Positions 18,332-27,041 of a DNA stretch of 28,595 nucleotides are shown here, piece by piece. Source of the DNA: Blattamonas nauphoetae (Eukaryota; Preaxostyla; Oxymonadida); NCBI GenBank assembly GCA_033064195.1, contig JARBJD010000620.1, forward strand, positions 1 through 28,595. Direction: 5' to 3'. The translations under genes were made by a program, and so were the position numbers. Each line of letters starts with the position of its first letter. The first letter of the stretch is position 1. The notes beneath the pieces are model-generated. The model had not been told where the DNA came from and did no database searches. It saw only the letters and a list, made by a program, of their open reading frames with translations.

Positions 18332-18520
18332 ATGCCCACCCAAGACTTAACCCTTCAAGGACTTCGCCAGCAGCAGTCATTTAGAAGGATCGCGATAGAA
18401 CGATCCCCAAAGGAGTATCGGGGTGTCTATAGGAAGCTCTCACTAAGAGTTCGAAGCCTTTGGCGAGACTCGTACGAACGTGGGAAGGCTCTTCTCTTCG
18501 GTTATTTTTGTTCTGTTTGA
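18332..18520 (+). CDS. 62-aa basic protein, Polinton C copy
   Basis: Same amino-acid sequence as 6174-6362. It starts MPTQDLTLQG, has an Arg-rich centre and a hydrophobic tail (ALLFGYFCSV). It is the first ORF from the element's left end and lies about 60 bases before the next gene on the same strand. No homologue is recognised and no separate leader is visible, so it may be the remnant of a longer gene. Confidence 0.45.
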   Translation: MPTQDLTLQGLRQQQSFRRIAIERSPKEYRGVYRKLSLRVRSLWRDSYERGKALLFGYFCSV

Positions 18521-18544
18521 TTTGCAGACTTCAATAATAATCGT

Positions 18545-18583
18545 TAAACTTTTTTTATTTTTCCATTTTTGAATTTGTAATAA
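18545..18583 (+). promoter_or_regulatory. T-rich leader before the repeat-domain gene
   Basis: AAACTTTTTTTATTTTTCCA, then TTTTTGAATTTGTAATAA, then ATG. This is the reference form of the leader motif, repeated upstream of 19213 and of the minus-strand genes at 2212, 2645 and 6110. Confidence 0.55.
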
Positions 18584-19168
18584 ATGACAATCCAACTCAC
18601 ACCAAGCAAACTGAACAGCATGTTAAGTAATGAACAATTAATACTTGTTACCGAACCAGTTCTGACTCGTCGTGGAACATCGTATCTGTCTCATGGAACT
18701 TTTGAATATGCTACTGAAGATAAACCTGAGGAGGTATTTCGAGTCTATGTTTCATCATTCATCAGAGGGACAAGACCACATCTGGATCCAAGTCGGTATC
18801 ATCGATTTGATGACTATTGCACCAAAGAAAAATTCATTGAATCCCTTCAGAGTGAGAATTGTGAACTTGTTGGTGAATACAAAACTTCAGAATCAGTAGT
18901 AAGATATCTGCATGAAGGGGTTGAATGGAAAATAAAACCAGCACACTGGATGAAAGGTGTACGAACGCACGAGAAGAGTCGGAAGCATTACACTCAATCA
19001 TTTGTTGAAAACGAATTGAGAAAGCATAAATGTGAGCTCGTTGGTGAGTACAAGAGAGTTCTTGTTCCTTTTCAATATCGAGTGATTGGAGATGATAAAA
19101 TATACAAAATCAGACTTGATGAATGGTTTAGAGCAAAAACAAAGCCACATTTGAGAAAACAAAAATAA
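18584..19168 (+). CDS. Repeat-domain protein (DUF723-like?), Polinton C
   Basis: 194 aa. An N-terminal part (LTPSKLNSMLSNEQLILVTE) is followed by three related modules. The first is degenerate (SYLSHGTFEYATEDKPEEVF ... GTRPHLDPSRYH). The second and third are clear: ENCELVGEYKTSESVVRYLH ... EWKIKPAHWMKGV, and HKCELVGEYKRVLVPFQYRV ... YKIRLDEWFRAKTKPH. The modules look like small beta-rich DNA- or nuclease-associated domains, but the family is uncertain. The stop TAA lies within AAATAAA. It is immediately upstream of the polymerase, as in Polinton A, so the pair appears to be a conserved unit. A job in replication is possible but unproven. Confidence 0.72.
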   Translation: MTIQLTPSKLNSMLSNEQLILVTEPVLTRRGTSYLSHGTFEYATEDKPEEVFRVYVSSFIRGTRPHLDPSRYHRFDDYCTKEKFIESLQSENCELVGEYKTSESVVRYLHEGVEWKIKPAHWMKGVRTHEKSRKHYTQSFVENELRKHKCELVGEYKRVLVPFQYRVIGDDKIYKIRLDEWFRAKTKPHLRKQK

Positions 19169-19212
19169 ACACAGAACTTTTTTTATTTTTGAACTTTTTA
19201 ATTTGAATAAAA
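19169..19212 (+). promoter_or_regulatory. Poly(A)-like signal and T-rich leader before pPolB
   Basis: AATAAACACAGAACTTTTTT, then TATTTTTGAACTTTTTAATT, then TGAATAAAA leading to the ATG at 19213. Compact 3'-end and leader arrangement as elsewhere in the element. Confidence 0.5.
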
Positions 19213-22200
19213 ATGGAGACCCCGCTTCAATTTGTCACAAAAAGCATTAGAAAAATTCAACAATTGTTTCCCAACACCACCTTTGAATTCAAGGATAAAT
19301 ATGGCCAAGATCGTCAGTATGATCCGAACAGCAGAAACTACGCACATCAGAACTCATATCTCGCGTCTATGCTTCGGAATCCAGAAGTCGGATATCTAGA
19401 GTCATCTCCTGACGATAATATTTCAACATTTCTTAACAAAATTGAAAACCAACAACTGATGGCGTCAGAAGATCCGCATGAACAAAAAAGGATTGATGAA
19501 GAAATGAAAGCAAGCATCCAAAATATGAAAGCAAATCCAAGAGTGAACGAAAATGAATTGAAAAAACAAGTGTTCAAGATCACGAGGAAACTAAAGTCGA
19601 TTGAAGAGAAATTAATGGATCATTGGATGAAGAATCTTTTGATCATTCAGAAGAAAAATGAACAGATGGAATCAAGAAAAGTGAAGGAATTTGATGGTTT
19701 TGATCAATGCATCTTACTCGCTGAGCCACGAGACAAACTTGCATTCAATGAGTGTCTGACAAATGCACGAAAGAAGTTCAAGAAAAATGATGTCGAGAAG
19801 GTTGAAGACAATGGAAAACCTTATCAGTTGTACTTCCACAATCATCTCAAGAACGTTGAGGAAATCACAACATTCATCAAGGCAGTGTATGAAAAAGAGA
19901 AGGATCATCCGTTCAAGATAATGATTGATTTCGGTAAGATCGTTGAAAGAAAAGACCGAGATGAGACAACATACAAGGATTTCAGACCAGAATTGGAGAA
20001 CACCTCAAAGAGTTTCCCGACTGTGATAAGAAATGACCCAGACATCAATGAATATTCAAAATATGCAATCAACCTGATCAAAGAATCTCAGGAGAGAACA
20101 CTGATGGACACAAAGACAATGTTTATAGCATTCCACTCCATTCTTGTTGCTGTTTACAGATTCCCAGTTGCAGGAAAGGCAAATGCATTGCTCACCATCC
20201 ACATGAAGACATTCAATATTAAATACGTTGATTCACCATACAATATATGTTTCTTTCAGGCAGTTTCGCACAAAACACTTCCAGATACTCCAGAGAGGAA
20301 AATACCATTGTGTACCAGAAATGCTGAAGCTCACAGATTATTTGCCGTCTGCATGAATCTAACCCATCTTACATCGCATCAATTGACACCATATCTTCAA
20401 CTATATCCAGGATTTGACATTGCATCTGACATGGAAGAAACAATGAAAATACTAAACATTACAGTTCACATTTATGAATACGATGAGGATAATAAAACGA
20501 TATTTCCTCAGTCAGTCGTATGTCAACGAAAACGATGATGCACTAGTTGTTCCAATACTCATGGTTCCTCTCACTGCAACTCTTGTTCACGTACTGTTCA
20601 TTTCTGATCCTGAAAAACTCACTGGATACAAACTCTGTCCATATTGTCAATCAAGAGGATTCCAAGTGAAGGATTCACACTTCTCGAGAGATTATGAAAA
20701 GCATCTTGCTGATTGTAAGGAACTTGATGGAAAACATGTGAAGAAGATTGCACTGGACAGAACACCAAGACCGTATGTTCCACACATTCTCAACAATCGA
20801 ACCAATGAATTTCTGATGGCACACAAGAGACAAGACGAATTCAAACCAACACAATACTATATCACTTATGACTTTGAAACAATGGAAGATCTCATTCTTG
20901 ACAATCTATTCTCTGATGACAATACACAACTGATCTCACACTTGAAACCTCTCTCCGTTGCATCAGCAATCAAAACAAAATCAGGTGTTCAATCAATCTA
21001 CTTTGATCTTCGAGATGGAAAGGATTTTGTGAAGCAATGGATCAGAGAACTCTTCAAATACGCAGAGACAGTTCGACAGGACAACCATTATGAAGACCCG
21101 GAAATACCCTCACAAAATGAAGTCAGTGTGATTGGATTCAACAGCTCCAGATTCGACATCAATCTCATCTTCCGTGATCTCGTTGACAAGGATTGGAAAG
21201 TGGTGAGCTTCCTTGGATCAACAACGAAATACAAGCAGGTTTTGATCAGACACGAGAGAACTCAACAGGTACTTCGGTTCATTGACATGATGTCGTACAC
21301 AGGACCAATGACTTTGGATAATGCAGTCAAAGCCTTCGGAGGAAACACCACTATTCAGAAATCATTCTTTGCTTACGAATCTTTTGATTCATCAGACTAC
21401 GACGCAGTGCTAAGCAAACAAGAACCTTTCTCAAAATATGAATTCTATTCCAGTCTGAACAACAGTGACATGTCCGACACAGATTACCAAATGTACCTTG
21501 ATGATTGGAACAAACAAGGATTCAAAAGCAGATGGGAATACCTGAGATTCTACAACATCAGAGACGTCGAATGTATGATCGCACCACTAGACAATCTCAT
21601 TGCTCTGAACTTCCAATACAAAGTGGATATGTTGCACAATCTCTCACTATCAGCAAATGCTTCGGCAATCAAGTACGCCTGTGCCTACAAAGATTTCGAC
21701 ATTGATGCTGACTATAATGAATGTGACGAATCTGGACCAATCAAAATCACAAAACAATACTGGAAATACAAAGTGGAAGGATACATGTATCAAGACCAGA
21801 AAGCACATCGCAATACTAACAAAAACGTAACTGAATCAGACTATGAGTGGTTTGTTCAACAGTGCAAGAAAGTGTGCTACATCTGCAAGAGTCACTTCAC
21901 ACAAGCAGTACGACCAACATTGGATAGAATCGACAATTCGAAAGGACATTCAAAAGAGAACGTCAAGATCTGTTGTGATTACTGCAACATTGACAAGTCA
22001 GACAAAGATGAGCATCTAACAAGATTGAGAATTCAACTGAAGAAGTACTGCATCTGGAAATCATTACCAATGACTCTGACACACGAGCAAACATGTCACA
22101 AGTTGAGAGCAGCTGTGACTGGTGGATTATCGAATGTTCAACACCGACAGAACATCAAAGACGTGACTCCAATCAATCACTTCTCATTTGAAGATGGTGT

Positions 22201-23596
22201 TGTCAAATCAACCGATACTGAACACATCATGACTCACGTTTGTGGTGTTGACTTTAATTCACTGTATCCAAGTGCTTTCTCATCAATCAAGAACAAGAAC
22301 AATCCATACACCAAACACAGAATGTACATGCCAGGAAGATGTCTGTACACTGCAACAGGAGACAGAGAATGTCGGGAGATCGTCGAGAACAAGAATCAGA
22401 AGACATTGTTCGTTTCTGAATTGAAGGGACACATTGATGAAAAGTACATAAATGATTTCATTAACTTCCCACCAATCTTCAGAAACATTGTGGTCAATAC
22501 GACAGAAGAAAACATCGGAGAGAAGACGTATTCGTTGATGAAGAAACATGGACTAAAGACTGATGACAAACAACGGAAACTGACTCAACTCTTGAGCACA
22601 CACGATCAGTATATGTTCTTTTCGACATACTATCTATGGTTCCTCATCGACTACTGCCACTTCATTATTGATGATATTAAGAGTGTGATGGTATTCTCGA
22701 GACATGCTGGATTTAAACCATTTGTGACCTCATTCATGAATGATCGCATAGGAGCAATGAAGGTTGGAAACAAGGGAAAGGAACAGTTCTGTAAGACCAA
22801 CTTGAATGGCAGTTACGGATATGATGGAATGAACACTGAGAAGTACAACTCAATCACTATCTGTAATGAGAAGAGAACATATTTGAAGCAAATGATGAAA
22901 GGATTTGTGGCAACAAGAGAGATCAATGAGGACAACTACATCGTGATTGAAGACAGAGAGAAAGCATCGTGCAAAACATGTCTGCAAGAAGCAGTATTCA
23001 CACTCGACAATGCCAAGTTCTGGTATCTGAATTTCATCTACAACTTCATGTACAAATGTCTCGACATGAATAAGATTCATTTCTGTGAAGGAGATACTGA
23101 CTCTGCATACTGGGCAATTAGCGGAGATATAAACGCTGGAATTCATCAACAATTTGAACATGTGATTGCTGACAAAGAATTTTATGATGCTCACAAATAT
23201 GAATGGTTTCCCAATCCTGAAAAAGGAGTTGATGATGAGAAGAAACTGTTGGGATTAGCAATTGAGAAGGAAGGTGAACAGATGATCTGTCTCGCACCCA
23301 AGTGTTACTCTCTCGATGAGAAATGCAAGATCAAAGGAGTGTCTCTGAAGAAAACAAATATCACGAGTGACGACTATGTGAAGTGCCTCGATGGAGAGAA
23401 AACAGTGCCTACAACATTGAACTTTCAAACGAGAAGAGTTCACTCTGACGATGACACCAATGGATTTGAGATTGCGAAAATACAACAGCAAAAACTCAGT
23501 CTCAGTGGAATTCATCTGAAGGCAATCGTATTGGCAAATGAATCGTGTCCTCCATTCATTCATGGACTGAAAGCAACTGATAATCTTATCCAATAA
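19213..23596 (+). pseudogene. Protein-primed DNA polymerase B, Polinton C (about one break)
   Basis: The most complete polymerase in the window. In order: a charged N-terminal region; an OTU-like segment with Cys near 20248 (YNICFF) and His near 20588 (TLVHVLF); a zinc finger (KLCPYC ... HLADCK); exonuclease motifs I (TYDFETMED, ~20870), II (GFNSSRFDINL, ~21135) and III (YNIRDVEC, ~21550); an HNH-like Cys-rich insert (21875-21989); then polymerase motifs A (GVDFNSLYPSAF, ~22246), B (KTNLNGSYGYD, ~22797) and C (EGDTDSAYW, ~23090). This is the diagnostic set for Polinton-type PolB. The 3' stop TAA overlaps CAATAAA. About one break; otherwise well preserved. Confidence 0.93.
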
Positions 23597-23619
23597 ATCC
23601 AAACTTTATTTTTGTTAAA
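23597..23619 (+). promoter_or_regulatory. Short leader between pPolB and integrase
   Basis: Only 23 bases, ATCCAAACTTTATTTTTGTT followed by AAA and the integrase ATG. It keeps the T-run and A-rich approach to the start codon seen in other leaders. Confidence 0.45.
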
Positions 23620-25545
23620 ATGAGTAGACCGTATTTGAATTCAACACAAATTGATCGAATAGTGAAGAACCTCCTGGACAACACGTTCCATTCCAAGACA
23701 AAAATATACAATGTCACACTTACGTTTTCACAAAGTTTACCAACCTATCATGTCAATGATTCAAACGGAACATACGACGCAAATGATAAGACATACTTCA
23801 ATGATTGGCTGAATGGAGAATTACCTCCTGATTTAAACATTGCTGTTGGAAAAATTGTTGTTCAAAGATTTGTGAAACAATTCACCGGATGGATCCTCAG
23901 TAACAACGATGCTAGACAAGCATACAGAGCATATCAACGATATTATCAGGAAGCATATAATAGTCATTTTAATCAACCACCAGCAATCGTCATTCCAACA
24001 CAACTTCCCCAACCAATTGCTATTGAACCTCCGGAATCTCCAATCATTCCTGGACAGAAGAGAAACCCGACATCAATTGGTTCAGAATATGAATTCCCAA
24101 TGAAAGAGATGAGGTTTGAAGATGATGATCCACTGATCCCCAAGTCACCTAATCCACCAACAATTGTGAAGAAAGACAAAAGCTTCATACCCTCAGTGAG
24201 AGAGATCAACAAGGTCGAACCAACGACAAGGCAAGTACTGGGAATGTTGGAACAAGTGAAAGGTTATTTTGACCATCAACAGAAAGACAATTCAGAGGAG
24301 GAACAAATCAAAGCAGAGAATTCAATGATGGACAATCAACAGAAAATGGAACAATTCATTGACAAACAGATCGTTGAATCAAAGAAACTGAATCGAAATA
24401 TGTTTATTCTTTCACACGTAAGCAGAACTCTCGGAAATGACGAAACTGAGTTCATTTTAGCACATCCAAAACAAATACCATTCGGTGGAAGATCTTTTCA
24501 GGAATGGTACGATGAATATGTTCACCGATGGGATACTACACATCCGAGGAAAATAAGGAGGGAAAATGGAGTTGACACATTGATGATTGATCAACCAAAA
24601 ATACAAACAGTTGTAACAAAAATACAATATCCTTTTCGATCAAAGATGCAGTTTATGTCCAAAGACATCACTGGAGATTCAGAAAAGACATCAGACAGAA
24701 AGGTTCCACAGAAATGTGATCGACCGTACTTCTCTCCCAAGTTTGGATCATGGGAAATTGATCTTGTCTTTATCCAATCACCAACGTCGAAAACAGTTCT
24801 TCAGATCTACCTATTTGCGATCAACATCAACACCAAATACCTTGTAGTTATTCCTGTATTGGATAAATCTTGGAGCAAAGTCAAGACTGCAATCAATGAT
24901 CTGATAAATCATCGTGGAGTTAACGTCAACAACATTCGTGGTGACGGAGAAGCTGCATGGACAAGTGGAGAAGCAACAACGTATTTCGAGCAACAGAAAG
25001 TCAGCACTTATTTCACAAGCTCACCATTCACAAATCACAATCGAATTGTCGATCGAGTGATCAGAACAATCAGAGATGGATTCCAAGACAATGCAACACA
25101 GATGGCCAATCATTCAATGATGAATCAGATGGTGGAATACTACAACATGACTCCTCATCGAGCGTATTGGAACAAGTTCACTCCACAGCAAGCACAAAAC
25201 AATCGAGAGATTGAAGCACTGTATATCTCCAGTTGTGAAGAACAATTGAAGAACATTCAAAGACAACAGACAACACAGATGCTATGGAAATACAAACCAG
25301 GAAACATTCTTTTGATTCATCTTGATTTGGACAAGACTGTTGCCAAATTTCAGAAGAAGCGAAGACAGTTTCAATTTGTTGGACAATTCATTGAGTACAA
25401 ACACGGAAATGTGGTGGCAAAACTTCTGAACGGGCTCACGAGTCTACCAAAAATAGTGTACGTTCCAATCCAACACACAAAATATCATGCTGCTTCCATC
25501 GATGATTTATCACCAGAGTTCACTGAGGAGTTCAATATCGTTTAA
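23620..25545 (+). CDS. Retroviral-type (rve) integrase, Polinton C, looks whole
   Basis: 641 codons. The DDE-family core lies at about residues 375-530: first Asp in SWEIDLVF (residue 381), second in IRGDGEAAW (442), then an acidic position 35 residues further on in the helix NHNRIVDRVIRTIRDGF. The N-terminal half (residues 1-370) is Pro-rich in part (IVIPTQLPQPIAIEPPESP) and has a helical Gln/Lys/Glu-rich stretch. The C-terminal ~90 residues (YKPGNILLIH ... KLLNGLTSLPKIVYVP) look like the small beta-barrel/chromo-like tail usual in these integrases. The protein is longer than a plain integrase, so the N-terminal half may be an added or fused domain. It follows pPolB on the same strand by 23 bases. 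Confidence 0.92.
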   Translation: MSRPYLNSTQIDRIVKNLLDNTFHSKTKIYNVTLTFSQSLPTYHVNDSNGTYDANDKTYFNDWLNGELPPDLNIAVGKIVVQRFVKQFTGWILSNNDARQAYRAYQRYYQEAYNSHFNQPPAIVIPTQLPQPIAIEPPESPIIPGQKRNPTSIGSEYEFPMKEMRFEDDDPLIPKSPNPPTIVKKDKSFIPSVREINKVEPTTRQVLGMLEQVKGYFDHQQKDNSEEEQIKAENSMMDNQQKMEQFIDKQIVESKKLNRNMFILSHVSRTLGNDETEFILAHPKQIPFGGRSFQEWYDEYVHRWDTTHPRKIRRENGVDTLMIDQPKIQTVVTKIQYPFRSKMQFMSKDITGDSEKTSDRKVPQKCDRPYFSPKFGSWEIDLVFIQSPTSKTVLQIYLFAININTKYLVVIPVLDKSWSKVKTAINDLINHRGVNVNNIRGDGEAAWTSGEATTYFEQQKVSTYFTSSPFTNHNRIVDRVIRTIRDGFQDNATQMANHSMMNQMVEYYNMTPHRAYWNKFTPQQAQNNREIEALYISSCEEQLKNIQRQQTTQMLWKYKPGNILLIHLDLDKTVAKFQKKRRQFQFVGQFIEYKHGNVVAKLLNGLTSLPKIVYVPIQHTKYHAASIDDLSPEFTEEFNIV

Positions 25546-25582
25546 TTTCAAAAGTGTTTCAAATATTTTTATTCTGTTGAAA

Positions 25583-25966
25583 ATGATTCGGAACAGTTTA
25601 GAACAGTTTGGAAAAGATTCAAAGTTTTTAGAACATTTTGATAAAGATCTAAAGATTTTAGAACCGTTTGATCCTAAACAGAACTGTTTTGAAAACATCT
25701 ATAATTTTCAGAAGTTTTTGGAAAAGAACAGAAAAGAACTGAACGAATACACCACTCAGAAACTGAATCGGTTAATCAGAATTGAGGGATACAAAATAAC
25801 AAAAATAAGAGGTGAAATTGCACTACGAAAAATAAACAATGACATCATTGGTGAATCCAACTCATTCTCGATTGATCAGAGATTATCCGACATTGAAGAA
25901 TCAATTCGTACATTGACAGACACGATTGGTAACCTCATACAAGAGTTATCTGACACCACGAATTAG
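25583..25966 (+). CDS. Coiled-coil-type small protein, Polinton C copy
   Basis: Start chosen at the ATG at 25583 (MIRNSLEQFGKDSKF), which follows a TATTTTTATTCTGTTGAAA leader. The open frame extends further up, into the integrase. The N-terminus has three near-repeats of LEQFGKDSKF type (LEHFDKDLKI, LEPFDPKQN), of which the Polinton B homologue has only one. Then comes the shared core (LEKNRKELNEYTTQKLNRLI; IEGYKITKIRGEIALRK) and a heptad helix (DQRLSDIEESIRTLTDTIGN). About 127 aa. Its 3' end overlaps the ATPase gene on the other strand by about 20 bases. Unknown function. Confidence 0.68.
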   Translation: MIRNSLEQFGKDSKFLEHFDKDLKILEPFDPKQNCFENIYNFQKFLEKNRKELNEYTTQKLNRLIRIEGYKITKIRGEIALRKINNDIIGESNSFSIDQRLSDIEESIRTLTDTIGNLIQELSDTTN

Positions 25967-26630
25967 TCCATCCCTGTTGATCTCAGTCAGTGCAACTCCA
26001 TCGGTATTGCATCGAAGAATGATTGCTTCACATTTTTGTTTTCGTTGGTAAATGTTCCAAAATTGTCGAATGTCAATCGGTGAGTTCAACTGAGGATAGA
26101 CTCTACTGATTCGTTCTTTGTTGAATCCTCCAAAGATCCACATCGAATCAATGTTTGACTTCATGTCTGCTGACAAACTGAAGAGTTCATGCATCGTCAG
26201 AAAGAATGTAAACTTTGGTTGTCGATTCTCCAGTAGTAGGTCCATCATTGTCATTCTATTTTTGGATGTTCTCCGATCACCTAGGATCCGGCGACAGTCA
26301 TCGAGGAGTATAATCGTTTGGAGATTCTTAACTGAGAAATCATCAATGTGAAGTGAGTCAAAGAGATCTTCTCTGCATTCATCTGTAATTCTGTCTTGCC
26401 ACTGGTTGTCAATGATCTCTTCATACGCAGCCTTTGATTGAGACAGTTCCAAGAGAAATGGTAGTGCTTCATCGTATTTTACTTTCACGTATGGAACTGA
26501 CAATATTGGTTTGAACTTATCAAAGGTTGGATCAATGTTCTTATCAGTGACGAAGACGAACAAATGAAATAGTTCATTCCGAACTTGAACATTTGGGTTA
26601 ATATTTTTGACATCATAGAAAAGTTCGAGC
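25946..26630 (-). pseudogene. Packaging ATPase, partial copy, Polinton C
   Basis: Matches the ATPase of Polinton B from its FHLFVYVTDK-like segment onward: Walker B-like QTIILLDDCRRIL, then FTFFLTMHELFSLSADMKSN and WIFGGFNKERISRVYPQL. The similarity stops near 26630, where unrelated DNA begins, so this is a partial, broken gene at the edge of the element. It is convergent with the small coiled-coil-type gene. Confidence 0.82.
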
Positions 26631-27041
26631 CTACATCGAAACCAACCGTCGCCATTCTTTTTTCAACTTTTCCTGTCTCTCTCCAACTACTCTTGTCACA
26701 CCTCAAATAGCTGCTAATAAGTGTTTTTTTTCAAAATCTTCCCGCCAGAAATCTAATCAGACTGAGAAAAAAACAATTGACGGGATGATCTTATGACGGT
26801 TGGCGATGTTCTCTCAACTATCGTCCTCACGACACTCGTTTTGTTGTTTGTGAGAAAGTTTTGATGCTGAGAGGAAACGAGAAGGAAATAATCAAGATTG
26901 AATTAAGATTGTTAGTGATTAAGAGATATGAAAGTGACTTCAAGAATGAGGAATGAAAAATGACTTTGGAGTGTTGTGAAGGAGATTTGGGGATAGTTGA
27001 GGGACAAGGGTGATGGATGGAGGACAAGGGAAGAAAAAGGA
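26631..27041. other. Non-Polinton flank without a recognisable gene
   Basis: No ORF with recognisable content and no leader motif. It contains poly-T and poly-A runs and leads into the minisatellite. It may be the sequence that replaced the right end of Polinton C. Confidence 0.45.

Larger units (their letters stand above)
17189..18960 (+). repeat. Right arm of the ~1.75-kb inverted repeat
   Basis: Inverted partner of 5734-7486. It contains the right end of Polinton B (17189-17465), a spacer (17466-17679) and the left end of Polinton C (17680-18960). The outer portion is nearly identical to the left arm, and the portion around the spacer and 8-mer tips is less so. Similarity stops exactly at 18960, inside the repeat-domain gene. 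Confidence 0.92.
17680..26630 (+). mobile_element. Polinton 'C' (fossil, right end missing)
   Basis: Starts with the 8-mer array at 17680-17711 and carries, in order: the 62-aa basic protein, the repeat-domain protein, pPolB, the integrase, the coiled-coil-type small protein (all plus) and a partial packaging ATPase (minus). Polinton sequence ends abruptly near 26630 with no matching terminal repeat, so capsid-side genes, if once present, are gone. It is broken (the polymerase has about one break and the ATPase is partial) but the best preserved of the three elements. It is probably fairly young, given the near-identical inverted arm. Confidence 0.88.
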
